From Candidatus Aminicenantota bacterium (lineage in GTDB: Bacteria > Acidobacteriota > Aminicenantia > Aminicenantales > UBA4085), in assembly GCA_026393895.1 (NCBI GenBank), contig JAPKZG010000003.1, positions 1-63,136 of the forward strand: DNA of 63,136 nt, written 5' to 3'. Below the pieces are notes generated by a model. The model saw only the letters and a list, made by a program, of their open reading frames with translations. It was not told the DNA's origin and did not search any database. Below, piece by piece: positions 1-8,959 of this stretch. Within the stretch, counting starts at the first letter, position 1, and every line of letters begins with the position of its first letter. The translations under genes and the position numbers were made by a program.

Positions 1-150
1 CTGATCGGCCTGGAATACCGGCCGATGCCGCAATGGAGCGTGGTCTTGGATTTGAGGCTGCTCTACTTGGATCCCAAGAACGTCGCCCTGGGCCAGCGGC
101 TGAACCTGCTCCACTTTCAGCCCGTCCTGGGGATTCAATACAACTTCTAA
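1..150 (+). CDS. C-terminal end of an outer-membrane beta-barrel-like protein (partial)
   Basis: Frame 1 is open from the window edge to a TAA at 148-150, giving 49 residues. They alternate hydrophobic and polar residues and end in QYNF. A terminal aromatic residue after a final amphipathic strand is the usual recognition signal for the BAM machinery, so an outer-membrane barrel is plausible. The start lies outside the window and the family cannot be named from this tail. Confidence 0.55.
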   Translation: MIGLEYRPMPQWSVVLDLRLLYLDPKNVALGQRLNLLHFQPVLGIQYNF

Positions 151-214
151 ATCGCAAGGATAATGTTCCGGTCCAGATCGTTTTTTTTTTCGTTTTAGGA
201 AGGAGTATGTGAAG

Positions 215-2164
215 ATGAAAAGATTTCTTTTAAGCGCCTGCGCGATCCTCGTTCTGACGACGCTCCAGTTCGGCCAGACCCTGAGCCATGAAAAGATCCT
301 TTTCCATTCGGAGGCCGGGGTGCGTTGGACCCAATGCGCCTTAGGTCCCGACGGCGTCCTCTGGGTTATATGGGTTCCGGGTAGCACTAATGACAACAGC
401 GGCGGCCCGATTTGGCTCCTTTCCTATGATGGGGTAACCGTTTCGACGCCCTTCAACGTGACGAACAGCAGCTCCGTCAAGGCCAACCGCCCGCACATTT
501 CTGTTTCCCCCAAGGGGCATGTCCTGGCGAGCTGGGGGGTCGTCGGCACGAAATCGACTTTTCTCCGGATCCGAGACGCCAAAACCAAGACGTGGGGCGA
601 GACCGAGGTCGTCAGCCAAAGCGACGGAGGGAACGAACCCTGCGCCGTTATGGATAAAAAAGGCAACATTCACGTCTTTTTCAGCGACGAAAAGGGCGGG
701 AGGGTTTTCGCCCGCTCCAAAATAGACGGAACCTGGGAAAACACCGTGAAGTTAAGCGAGAGTTACGGCAAACAGGGTTCGCTTGCCGTCGGGCCGAACG
801 GGACCGTGCATGCCGTCTGGATTGAGAAAAACGCGTCCGGCAATTATGCAAATTTTTACACCAACCGCACGCCGACAACTTCCTGGTATACGCGGGAAGG
901 CTTGAGCGGGTTATCGGGAAGTTCCAACCACCCGTGGGTGGCGGTCGGCCCGAATAACGAGGCGGTCGTCGCCTGGCAGGACATTACCTATCCGGCCCTG
1001 GAAAACGGGTCCGAAATCCGCGTGATTACACTCGGCTCGACGTGGGAGACGGTCATTTCTTTCATGATGCAGCATTTTCCGCGCGTCGTCGTCGACAAGA
1101 ACAACAAGATTCACGTGGCCTGCCAAACCGGCGGCGGTGATTTCGGCTCGGGCCTGCGGTATACGAACAACGTCAAGGGGACGTGGATGAACCCCCAGCA
1201 GCTCTTAGCTTCCATGACGAAAGTCCCCGGGCTGGCGACCGCTCCGGACGGAAATGTCGCCGCGACCATGTCGTCTTGGACCACAGCAGGGGGCAAAACG
1301 GGAACCGACATCAAAGCCTGGTCCCTTTACCCGATCAAGAAAGTTCCCTTTCTCGAAGCCGATTTCACGTACGCCCCGACGACAGGTTATTTTCCGTTGC
1401 CGGTGAAGTTCACGGCGACCAAGGCCTTCGGCGTGGACGGCAAGGAAGTCGGTTACGACTGGGACTTCGGCGACGGCGTAACGGGCTCCGGCCGGATCGC
1501 CAACCATACTTTTCATACGGAGGGAACGTTTGACGTGACCCTGACGATCACCGACGACGCCGGCCGCTCGGACAGCGTGACGAAATCGATCGCCGTCAAC
1601 TACACCCCGCTTCCGGCCGCCCAATTCACGTTCTCCCCGACGACGGGTTATCCTCCGTTGCCGGTGAATTTCGCGGCAGTCCGGGCCCTCGGCGCGGACG
1701 GCAAGGAAGTCGGTTACGGCTGGGCCTTCGGCGACGGCGGAACGGGCTCCGGCAGGGATACCGTCCATACGTATCTGACGGCGGGAACCTTTGACGTGAC
1801 CCTGACGATCACCGACAACATCAACCGCACGAACAGCCTGACGGAATCGATCCTCGTCTTGAAAACCAACCCTCTCGTGCCCGTCGGCCTTTCGGCGACG
1901 ATCGCCCTGAGTCAGTTCTGGAAGAACCCGGAGATCACGTTCAACTTGTTCTGGGCGACCAACCCCGACAACATTCCGGAGCATATCGAGGCCTACGCGA
2001 TCTACATGAAGGAAGACGGCGGTGATTATGTCCGCCTCCTGACGCTTTCCCCGTCGACGCTCTCGGTTTCCTTCAAATTCACGGACATGACGAAAAAGCG
2101 TTCCTTCGCGATCAGTTCGCTGGGATACGGCGGCACGGAAAGCACCTGGGGATATTTCCAATAA
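215..2164 (+). CDS. secreted BNR/sialidase-like repeat protein with two PKD domains
   Basis: About 649 residues with an N-terminal signal peptide (basic MKRF followed by a hydrophobic stretch). Roughly residues 25-370 form repeated short beta segments of the BNR/propeller kind. Two PKD domains follow at about 385-465 and 470-550, each with a DFGDG or AFGDG core, the typical WDFGDG-type signature. A fibronectin-like C-terminal part ends the protein. An upstream GTG at 209 is in frame, but the AGGAAGGAG at 197-205 is spaced 9 nt from the ATG at 215, so I chose 215. PKD domains usually mediate protein or carbohydrate contacts outside the cell. No catalytic residues are evident, so an extracellular binding role is inferred. 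Confidence 0.75.
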   Translation: MKRFLLSACAILVLTTLQFGQTLSHEKILFHSEAGVRWTQCALGPDGVLWVIWVPGSTNDNSGGPIWLLSYDGVTVSTPFNVTNSSSVKANRPHISVSPKGHVLASWGVVGTKSTFLRIRDAKTKTWGETEVVSQSDGGNEPCAVMDKKGNIHVFFSDEKGGRVFARSKIDGTWENTVKLSESYGKQGSLAVGPNGTVHAVWIEKNASGNYANFYTNRTPTTSWYTREGLSGLSGSSNHPWVAVGPNNEAVVAWQDITYPALENGSEIRVITLGSTWETVISFMMQHFPRVVVDKNNKIHVACQTGGGDFGSGLRYTNNVKGTWMNPQQLLASMTKVPGLATAPDGNVAATMSSWTTAGGKTGTDIKAWSLYPIKKVPFLEADFTYAPTTGYFPLPVKFTATKAFGVDGKEVGYDWDFGDGVTGSGRIANHTFHTEGTFDVTLTITDDAGRSDSVTKSIAVNYTPLPAAQFTFSPTTGYPPLPVNFAAVRALGADGKEVGYGWAFGDGGTGSGRDTVHTYLTAGTFDVTLTITDNINRTNSLTESILVLKTNPLVPVGLSATIALSQFWKNPEITFNLFWATNPDNIPEHIEAYAIYMKEDGGDYVRLLTLSPSTLSVSFKFTDMTKKRSFAISSLGYGGTESTWGYFQ

Positions 2165-2215
2165 CGGGAGGCGCCTACGCGAAAACCCGTGATCTTCGGG
2201 TTACTCGCGGTCGGC

Positions 2216-2236
2216 GGCTCCAGAGGTTCTGGAGCC
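2216..2236 (+). other. perfect hairpin downstream of the PKD gene
   Basis: GGCTCCAGA and TCTGGAGCC form a 9 bp stem around a 3 nt loop, 50 bp after the stop codon. There is no T-run, so it is not a classical intrinsic terminator. It may stabilise the mRNA end. Confidence 0.4.
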
Positions 2237-2415
2237 GGCGGTCGATAAACCCAGCCGCCCCGGTGAAAAAGCGACAATCTCCCGCTCTCTCTTTGGTTTG
2301 TCGCCTGAGATGCGGGCGCATGAAATAACGACGATTATATATTACTTTGAAATTCGCTTTCATAAAGGCATTTATTTCTACTCAATAAACCAAGGATTTG
2401 TTCGGCTGAATATAA

Positions 2416-2697
2416 TATATAACTGTTTTTGTCAATCCGAGAAATAACAGAGTATCCGGAAAAGAAACTCTTCAGCCCCTGGATATTATTTGGAATGATC
2501 CCTTTGCATCCATCTTCGGCGACACGATTTCTTTCGTGGAGCAGGAGGAGGAAGAGGAAAAACGGCAGAAAATGAAAGATAAGCGCGCCCAAGTAAAAAA
2601 TCTTATAACTCTTTTGGCCCGGCCTAAGATCCAGTATCGTTTGGCCCAAATCCGGGAGATTTTTCAGACAGATCGGTTATCGGCTTCCAATGAATGA
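2416..2697 (+). pseudogene. 3' remnant of an unknown gene (longest copy of the dispersed coding repeat)
   Basis: This frame stays open for 93 codons and ends at TGA 2695-2697, with no start codon. The translation contains an acidic run (EQEEEEEKRQKMKDKRAQ), then a basic/amphipathic helix and NLITLLARPKIQYRLAQI. The last ~45 residues recur in other copies at 5.5, 9.8 and 10.9 kb with mostly conservative changes, so they derive from a real protein-coding 3' end. I do not recognise the family. Confidence 0.5.
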
Positions 2698-2710
2698 TCA
2701 CGGGGAACGG
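2551..2710 (+). repeat. dispersed coding repeat A, copy 1
   Basis: This copy shares AAGCGCGCYCAA, AAAAATCTTATAACTCTTTT and CAAATCCGGGAGATTTT with four other copies in the first 11 kb, all in the same orientation. It also shares about 45 bp of upstream sequence with copy 2 only. Confidence 0.85.
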
Positions 2711-2849
2711 AAAGATGGCCTCAAAAAACAGGACAAGCCGAAGCTCGCCAGGTGGGCCGGCAGGTTTACTGAATAAAGAAATCGGCGTAACATCATGGGC
2801 AACGGCAGGAGGATGGCAGAAACCATTCACTCCTCGGGAGGCAGGTTCC

Positions 2850-5450
2850 ATGCGATTTACACCGGCTCGGCTACTCCTCATTATCCTTTCCTTCGCCTGT
2901 CTTTTCACTCCGCCCCTTCTCTGCGCCCTGACTCCGGCAAACCCCTGGTCGCAGGTGCGACTTGAGGCCAAGCTTCCCGTCGACACGCAGGTCCAGGCTC
3001 ATATGCAGCAATGGTTCATCGCTAAAATCCAGGCCTATCAGCATGTGCTCGACGATACGGCTATCGGCCAAGCGAACCCGCGGATCGTCAATTTGGGGGA
3101 CTGGGCCGCGTTCTATCAGCAAATCCTTGCGCCCCCAACGGGCAAGGGGCCTACCCGCATCTCTTTTGGCAATGTGGGCGCCCCCAGCACGATGGAGGAC
3201 CGAGGAGATATCATCTTTCCGCAGGCATCATCGGACGCGTACATTGACGGGCATCCGGATAGCTGCTGGCACGAATTCAACCATGCGATCGTCATTTTAA
3301 GAGAACAGAACGGCACGCATGTTGCAATTCCCCGCTCGCCATGGATGGTCTACGCCAAGCCGGGCGATGACCGGAACGTGGAGCACATCTACATGGAGGG
3401 ACTGGGCGAGCTCACGACGGAATGGCTCGACTTGCTCCTCCACGAGCACTCGGCGCTCACCGGAGGCGCCGGCATGGGGTTTGAAAAGTATGCCCGTGAG
3501 GCCTGTGAGCAAACCAGACAATATCAGGCCCGGGGTGAGACCATCAGCTACGCCGTGGAATATTCCTGCTGGAGCAAAGCCCACGATGCCTATTGTCGCG
3601 CCTGGGAACAGACAGGCCACCTCATCGCCCCGCTCCCGTTGAACTATCGGCAGGATTACCAGCAGATCTGCGGCGTCTGGGTCGGCTTTGTGGAGGACAT
3701 CATCACGTTCTACATGCAGGGCGGCCTAAAAGCGGCGGACGGCAAGCCGATCCATATCCCCGAATGGGTGATGAACCCTGACCCGATGAAGGCCGGGATC
3801 ATCGTCGGACATCTGAACGAAATCAAGGAAATCAAAGGCGACATGCTCCGCTATGGTTTCGACGTGCGGGTAATGGAAAACTACCGGCATAAAGAGCACA
3901 GCGATTCGCTCAACCACGGAAAGGTGCTGATTACGCTGGAGAACGCCGACGCCGATACCGGCATCGAGCTGGCAGTGGATGGCAAGCCTATCAAGCGGAG
4001 TGGCAATGCGGGGAAGATCGATCTCACCGGGTTCAAAAAAGACAGCAAAATACGGGTGACGCTGGTACGGGGCAAGCTGTCGACTTGCGTGGGAAAGATC
4101 CGTTACCAAATTACGGTCGACTACCAGCCGGATCCCCGGATCGAGAACGGCGTCCAGAAGCCGCCCTTCTACTACCCGTCCCGGGCTTTCTATTACATTG
4201 ACGTGACCGGATCAGGGACGAACCCCTCCACCAGCAAACCTCCCTCGTCATCGTCCACGAGCGGAACGAACCCACCGCCGCAGAGCGCAGGCGTATGGCG
4301 GCTCACCAAAATCGTCAAGAAAAAGGTCCTCCCTCAATCGACCGGAGGCAATCCCGGCTATACGCAAGAGGTCACACTGGAGGACACCAGCGTTGAGATA
4401 ACCGTTACCGGCCACGTCAGCGGCCCTCCGCCGCGGACGGTGATCGTGCGCAGCAAGCATACCTGGGACCATCCCGGAACGACGCTGATACCGAAGACCA
4501 TGGTCCCGGTGAAGATAGCGGGAAAAGACAATGGCAGTTCCGGTTACGATAATTTGGCGAGCGGGTCGAATGCTGCAACCTACGTCAAGGCATGGATTAT
4601 TACTAAAATCGGAGGTCAGGAATATGGACTGTTTACGAGTATTTCGGGATCACGGGACCAGGACGGCGGCGGCATCTCGTTTGTCTGTGGCGGAAACAGA
4701 AACTCCAGCGAATTACGGACAATTCAGATGCCCATTGAGGAAGGCAGCCCGGGTGATCAACTAATCGTGCTCGTCGGATCGAGGGATACTAGCTACACGA
4801 TCGGCGCGGACGTCGAGTACCATTACGTTTACGAGCAAGGCCCTCAGCCCGCCGGGAAAGCAGATGCCAGCCTCACGGCGGAAGAGACGCCCCCTGAACC
4901 TGAGCCCGCCGGCATGGATAACGTGCCCCCGAAGCCCGGCGAAGTCGTCAAAATACCGCAAACCAAGGAGAACCAACCCCCAGTCAAGCCCCATCCCCCG
5001 ATAACGACCGAGCAGTGGTACACACACGCTGAGGGAGACTACAAATTCAAGCTGCCCAAGGGATGGAAGATATCGGCCAAGCACTTCTTCGATGAAACGA
5101 GCGCGGAATACGATACGATCTGGCCTGCGGACGAGGGCCTGGCGATCATCTGCTCGCGCGCCTATACGCTCAACGGCGCCAAAAGCGATGATGAGATGCT
5201 AAAAGAATTCACCGCTAAAATGCTCAAGGACAACCCCGGCGCCCCGAGCATGCGCTTGAAATATGGCGAGGCGCTGGCCGTGCAGATCGCCGATTACGAC
5301 GAGGATGCCCGCGTGATGCACTGGAACGTGACCCTCTCCTACAAGGGCCGCAGCTATTTCATTTCCGTGTGCCTTCCCTCCCCCTCCGCGCCCGCTAAAA
5401 TGCCCGATCCACCCGCCTGGATGCTCGGCTCACTGGTGATACTGCGGTAA
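2850..5450 (+). CDS. exported HExxH metallopeptidase-like protein with C-terminal PsbP/DcrB-like domain
   Basis: The ATG at 2850 follows GGGAGG and opens a signal peptide (MRFTPARLLLIILSF), giving 866 residues. HEFNH at about residues 141-145 is a zinc-protease HExxH motif, with a candidate third ligand in the downstream YMEGLGELTTEW segment. A Ser/Pro-rich linker (about 455-475), a beta-rich middle part and a Pro/Glu linker lead to a C-terminal domain (about 730-866). That domain resembles PsbP/DcrB-type lipid- or envelope-associated domains (GDYKFKLPKGWKISAK). The gene stands alone between two copies of repeat A. Protease activity is inferred from one motif and may be absent. Confidence 0.65.
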   Translation: MRFTPARLLLIILSFACLFTPPLLCALTPANPWSQVRLEAKLPVDTQVQAHMQQWFIAKIQAYQHVLDDTAIGQANPRIVNLGDWAAFYQQILAPPTGKGPTRISFGNVGAPSTMEDRGDIIFPQASSDAYIDGHPDSCWHEFNHAIVILREQNGTHVAIPRSPWMVYAKPGDDRNVEHIYMEGLGELTTEWLDLLLHEHSALTGGAGMGFEKYAREACEQTRQYQARGETISYAVEYSCWSKAHDAYCRAWEQTGHLIAPLPLNYRQDYQQICGVWVGFVEDIITFYMQGGLKAADGKPIHIPEWVMNPDPMKAGIIVGHLNEIKEIKGDMLRYGFDVRVMENYRHKEHSDSLNHGKVLITLENADADTGIELAVDGKPIKRSGNAGKIDLTGFKKDSKIRVTLVRGKLSTCVGKIRYQITVDYQPDPRIENGVQKPPFYYPSRAFYYIDVTGSGTNPSTSKPPSSSSTSGTNPPPQSAGVWRLTKIVKKKVLPQSTGGNPGYTQEVTLEDTSVEITVTGHVSGPPPRTVIVRSKHTWDHPGTTLIPKTMVPVKIAGKDNGSSGYDNLASGSNAATYVKAWIITKIGGQEYGLFTSISGSRDQDGGGISFVCGGNRNSSELRTIQMPIEEGSPGDQLIVLVGSRDTSYTIGADVEYHYVYEQGPQPAGKADASLTAEETPPEPEPAGMDNVPPKPGEVVKIPQTKENQPPVKPHPPITTEQWYTHAEGDYKFKLPKGWKISAKHFFDETSAEYDTIWPADEGLAIICSRAYTLNGAKSDDEMLKEFTAKMLKDNPGAPSMRLKYGEALAVQIADYDEDARVMHWNVTLSYKGRSYFISVCLPSPSAPAKMPDPPAWMLGSLVILR

Positions 5451-5467
5451 GATGGAGAAAAAGGGGT

Positions 5468-5630
5468 AGGAAGAGGAAAAACGGCAGAAAATGAAAGATA
5501 AGCGCGCTCAAATAAAAAATCTTATAACTCTTTTTGCCCAGTCGAGTATCCTGTATCGGCTGGAACAAATCCGGGAGATTTTAAGATAGAGCAAATTGCG
5601 GCTTCAAATTCGTGATCGCGGAGAGCGGTT
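5468..5630 (+). repeat. dispersed coding repeat A, copy 2
   Basis: The copy begins 17 bp after the stop of the preceding gene with AGGAAGAGGAAAAACGGCAG, shared with copy 1. The coding frame (KRQKMKDKRAQIKNLITLF) stays open until a premature TAG at 5587-5589, then the similarity continues through the ancestral stop region. Confidence 0.85.
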
Positions 5631-5642
5631 ATCTATCGCTTT

Positions 5643-5852
5643 TTAGCCGGGCCTGGCAATAGGTTTCCCTGATACAATGAACATACCAACCAGTGAATTG
5701 AATGCCGCCTGAACATTAGCGCTTTGTTGCACGCCTGCCTTACCGCTCTGACTTGCATAACCTGCCTGTATGCTTGGCGCATTGCTTTTGGGTTTGTTTG
5801 CCACATTGATAACAACCCCGATAGCGCCCTTGCTTGGCTCTGCTTCAAACAT
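5643..5852 (-). pseudogene. C-terminal part of the upstream exported protein, separated by an apparent frameshift
   Basis: 69 residues begin 5 bp after the stop of the gene at 5858-6328, in another frame. A one-base change in the CCCTCCCCCTCC tract at about 5862-5873 would join them, reading PPPPLNVMFEAEPSKGAIGV. The fragment has no ribosome site of its own, so it is more likely the tail of the same protein than an independent gene. Function unknown. Confidence 0.45.
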
Positions 5853-5857
5853 GACGT

Positions 5858-6328
5858 TCAGCGGAGGGGGAGGGTTGACGCGATGGCAGTTTCGGCTTTA
5901 ACTGTCATAGGCGCATGCTTACCAAAGTGAAGAGAGAAGGTAAGGGTATTCCGAGGAACGATCACCACAATCCAGCGATCCTCTTTTACTCCGGTAGCGT
6001 CTGGTTGCTCCCAATCTCCAGATACTCGAAAGCTTGGCTCAAAGCGACGATCGCCGGCCATGAGAAAGACTTCCGACGCCCCAATAGCGTTGAAGTCCTC
6101 GACACTGATGCCGATGAGATCAAGTAGTAAAATGACATCCTTGGCGGAATCGCGCACGGTCAGCTTAGTTAAGCCATCATCGAACATTTCGGTCCTCTTC
6201 GCGGATCGGATGCGGAGTTTGGCATCTTGCTGAGATGTCGCCTGCTCGCTTCTAGCGATGGCGCCTAAGGTGACGACCAGTAGCACAATGAGTGTCATGG
6301 CCGCTGGGGCGCTTGGTATCCTCTTCAT
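5858..6328 (-). CDS. exported protein of unknown function, probably 3'-frameshifted
   Basis: 156 residues starting at MKRIPSAPAAMTLIVLLVV, a signal peptide ending near ARS. The ATG at 6328 sits 8 nt after GGGAG. The mature part has a beta-rich pattern (VILLLDLIGISVEDFNAIGA, WIVVIVPRNTLTFSLHF). The reading frame stops in a pyrimidine tract and the downstream frame continues as a plausible C-terminus (5643-5852), giving about 225 residues if repaired. No family recognised. It lies between repeat A copies 2 and 3. Confidence 0.55.
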   Translation of the reverse strand: MKRIPSAPAAMTLIVLLVVTLGAIARSEQATSQQDAKLRIRSAKRTEMFDDGLTKLTVRDSAKDVILLLDLIGISVEDFNAIGASEVFLMAGDRRFEPSFRVSGDWEQPDATGVKEDRWIVVIVPRNTLTFSLHFGKHAPMTVKAETAIASTLPLR

Positions 6329-6509
6329 GATTGCATCTCCCTCCCTCGCCTGAACACGCAAATCTATCGCAGGGTTTTAATGATTAATTTTTATCCTTGT
6401 CAGCTCATTTATTTCTTATTGACCGGCTCCCCGTTTCCCGTCCATTATCTCAGCAAGTTTTTACACATACAAGCCATTTTTAGCCGCCTCAAAATCCCGA
6501 TTTTCCAGG

Positions 6510-6640
6510 CATATCAGGGTAAAAAGAAGCGCGCTCAATCCAAAAAATCTTATAACTCTTTTAGCCCAGCCGAGGATCCAGTATCGGTTGGAACAAATCC
6601 GGGAGATATATCGGTTAGATCAAAGCCCAACTGCCAATTC
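6510..6640 (+). repeat. dispersed coding repeat A, copy 3
   Basis: The copy begins at ATATCAGGGTAAAAAGAAGC and carries the AATCTTATAACTCTTTTAGC core, but one extra base in CAATCCAAAAAATC breaks the frame. The 3' third is more diverged than in the other copies. Confidence 0.8.
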
Positions 6641-6815
6641 TTCCAATTAACCGAATTACGCCAGCTTTTTGCTCTAATTCTAATTCGCAACTATCGTCAT
6701 CTTGATCGTCCTCCGCGTCATCGTGGCCGAATCAATCAGAACGAATTGATATTCACCAAGAAAGCCTGGTCCCGGTTGCCAGAAGAGGACGCCGTAGCGG
6801 GCTCTATTCGGACTC

Positions 6816-7982
6816 TCAAGCTGTTGTCTTCACGCGATACGCCGTCAGCGCCTTCTGGGCCTCGGTACCGCCGATGCGCTCCAGGGAAGCTCGCGCCACG
6901 GCCGCTAGGTCGCCGCCGCAACTGAGTACCGCAGCCAGCGGGCCGACAGCTTCCGCCGCTTTCAGCTCGCCAAGCACGCGAGCCGCTTCTTCGCGCACGA
7001 TCAGGAAGCGCTCGTCCGGATCCTCCACGAGCTGGATGAGCGCAGGAACGGCGGGAGCCCCGATGCGGCCCAGCGCGTTCGCCGCCCTCCTCCGGACTCC
7101 GGCCTTGATGAGCCGTTCATGGCTCTCTGGGTCCGTCGTCGGTTGATTGGCGACCATGCCCCGTTGCGCCGAGAAAACCCTGCCAAAGAGGCCCATCGTG
7201 CCGGCGAGGATCTTCAGGCTTTCTTCCCGCATCAGCTCGACCAGCGGCTGCACGGCGGCGGAGTCGGCGAGCTGGCCGAGTCGGTCGGCGGCGGCGGCCC
7301 GGGCATTGACGACGTCGCTTCGCAGTTGAGTGAGGAGTTCAGCGAGATCAGATCCCGGCTTGGAAGCCCTGAGCGCCACGTCGGCCAGCGCCTTCTCCGC
7401 TTCCGCGCCGCCGATCGCCTGCAAGGCCTCTTTTGCTCTTGCCACCAATAAATCATCATCGGAGGTCAGCGCAGCGGACAGCGGACGCACGGCTTCTATC
7501 GCCTTCAGCTTGCCGAGCAGCCAGGCTACTTCCCGCAGCAGCTCGCGGTCGCCAGGATCTGGCTTCTCCAAGACCGTGATGAGCGCAGGCACAGCAGGCG
7601 CCCCGATGCGCAAGAGCGCGTGTTCCGCCACTTCCAGCAGCTGAAAATTGAGAAGCTGTTCGTAGGGCGAGAATCTGATCTCAGCGTGCGGATCGCGCTG
7701 CTTTCTCTCCGCCGCCTGCATCACGGGGTCCCCACCGCTGCGATCAGCTGTCGCTCTGCGCCAGATTTCCTCGCGCATCACCTGGATCAACGGCCCGACC
7801 GCATCCGAGCAACTCGGTCCGCCCAAATGCCTGGCGGCTGCGGCGATGACTCTCGGATCCTTGCTGCGCAGGTTGGCGATGGATTCTGTGCGCTGCGTCT
7901 GTTCCGTACGCATAAGTTCTTCGCGCCGTCGCTCCTTGGCGCGCTCTATCCGTTCATGAAGGCTTTGCCGCAAAGATCGCAT
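6816..7982 (-). CDS. HEAT-repeat (PBS-lyase type) protein
   Basis: 388 residues composed of repeated helical pairs with the motif AVxxLIxLLxDxxxxVRxxAAxALG, for example APAVPALIQLVEDPDERFLI and repeats on both sides of a low-similarity centre. The N-terminus is strongly basic and coiled (RIERAKERRREELMRTEQTQ). The ATG at 7982 follows AAAGGAG with 6 nt spacing; an upstream in-frame ATG at 8021 lacks a site. There is no signal peptide, so it is probably cytoplasmic. HEAT repeats act as protein-binding scaffolds, and nothing nearby shows the partner. Confidence 0.75.
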   Translation of the reverse strand: MRSLRQSLHERIERAKERRREELMRTEQTQRTESIANLRSKDPRVIAAAARHLGGPSCSDAVGPLIQVMREEIWRRATADRSGGDPVMQAAERKQRDPHAEIRFSPYEQLLNFQLLEVAEHALLRIGAPAVPALITVLEKPDPGDRELLREVAWLLGKLKAIEAVRPLSAALTSDDDLLVARAKEALQAIGGAEAEKALADVALRASKPGSDLAELLTQLRSDVVNARAAAADRLGQLADSAAVQPLVELMREESLKILAGTMGLFGRVFSAQRGMVANQPTTDPESHERLIKAGVRRRAANALGRIGAPAVPALIQLVEDPDERFLIVREEAARVLGELKAAEAVGPLAAVLSCGGDLAAVARASLERIGGTEAQKALTAYRVKTTA

Positions 7983-8230
7983 TGCCGGCTCCTTTGTGAA
8001 TGTCCGTGCGCGCCCGCACAAGCGAACTCAAACTGAATCCTTGACTGAAAAGGATGGTTGAGATGTTCCGACGCGTAACGGCGCGAATATAGCACCGGAT
8101 AGAGTCGGGCGCGGATGCAATCGGCCGTCGGAATCGATGTGCTTCCCGGAATGGGTTATCAGCCCGTGAACTCTGTTGCACTTGCCTTGGCCCCCTGCGC
8201 CGCCTGGTCTCTTAAATATAAGAATTTGCT

Positions 8231-8330
8231 TTTTCCGCGACGCGACGAATTCCCGCCCTTAGCACTGAATTCACCCTCCTATCCATTTCCGAACAATATC
8301 GCCGGCCGGGCAGTGATGTCAATAGCCGCA
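8231..8330 (-). repeat. repeat B, copy 1: duplicated promoter-leader upstream of the HEAT gene
   Basis: Similar to 12944-13045 over about 100 bp. Both copies carry a TTGACA-N18-TATWGT promoter followed by a leader containing GGAGGGTGAATTCA, AAGGGCGGGAATT and GCGGAAAAAG. Both face a minus-strand exported or scaffold gene. Confidence 0.6.
8293..8322 (-). promoter_or_regulatory. sigma-70-type promoter
   Basis: On the minus strand TTGACA (8317-8322), an 18 nt spacer and TATTGT (8293-8298). The same layout is conserved in the second copy at 13 kb while the spacer sequence differs, which supports function. The nearest downstream gene starts 300 bp away at 7982. Confidence 0.55.
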
Positions 8331-8381
8331 AATATTAGGGTCGATCTTTTATGCACATACCTCTCCCCGCGTCATAAATAC

Positions 8382-8467
8382 GTCACAAATTTTGCTTAAA
8401 CTCGCTTAATCTAGGCTAAAGGTGCTTAAAGAGAAATACGGATTATCAGGGGAAAAGTGGCGGGGCT
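8382..8467 (+). repeat. repeat C, copy 1
   Basis: GTCACAAA, GCTTAATCTAG, TAAAG and CGGATTATCAGGGGAAAAG match 9561-9646. In the other copy the segment abuts the 3' end of a tRNA-Asp gene; here the match ends within GGCGGGGC, the first bases of that tRNA end. Confidence 0.7.
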
Positions 8468-8584
8468 GCCAATACGTTTCTAAAACTGTTTTCTTTGCCC
8501 GGTGTCCGGTTTCGTATCAGCCGAATCCAAGAATTGCTTGCTAAAGAGGATTACAATGGCCCTGAAACTGCGAACTCCCGCTGA

Positions 8585-8653
8585 CACGGCCCCCGTTTCA
8601 GCTTGGCGGAGAGCAAAGGCGATCTGCTCCTCGGTGAACTTCGATTTCTTCAT
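8585..8653 (-). pseudogene. IS3-family transposase OrfA N-terminal remnant
   Basis: An ATG at 8653 after GGGAGG reads MKKSKFTEEQIAFALRQAET, the very typical start of IS3-family OrfA proteins. It then loses similarity and stops after 59 codons. The adjacent ATGGTCCAGAC at about 8705-8715 is compatible with an IS end. The helix-turn-helix part and OrfB are absent, so the element is dead. Confidence 0.65.
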
Positions 8654-8728
8654 CGGCAAAGCCTCCCTTCAGCGAGATTTTGCCAAAAAAATAACATTTT
8701 GTCTGGACCATTTTTAAGGGATGAGGTT

Positions 8729-8761
8729 CTCGAACTCCCGACCCGCTGCTTAGAAGGCAGC
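8729..8761 (-). repeat. 33 bp internal fragment of tRNA-Arg(TCT)
   Basis: 33 bases are identical to 13212-13244 of the intact tRNA-Arg(TCT), covering the anticodon arm, variable loop and T loop. Both flanks differ from the tRNA, so it cannot fold as a tRNA. It is a likely attachment-site or recombination relic. Confidence 0.75.
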
Positions 8762-8878
8762 CGAGCCGCCCTATAAACTGGTGAGAGATGAATTGTTTGC
8801 GAGCTACCCCCGGATGATGTGCTCGGAATTGTGCTCACAGACGGCCTCAAGAGGGCCTTCATCCCCAGATTACCGATA

Positions 8879-8959
8879 TCAGCTGCCCTTCAGCCCGGCC
8901 AACCGCTTCCGAGCGTCCTTAACCTCTGCCGTGTATCGAATAGGATTTCGCTCTGCCCT
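8879..8959 (-). pseudogene. C-terminal tail remnant of a TPR/kinase-like protein
   Basis: Read in frame directly after the stop of the small membrane gene: RAERNPIRYTAEVKDARKRL then AGLKGS and a stop. Tails of the form YxAEVxDARxRLAGLK are familiar to me at the ends of TPR-containing proteins in Acidobacteriota-like genomes. The body of the gene is missing. Assignment rests on 26 residues only. Confidence 0.35.
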
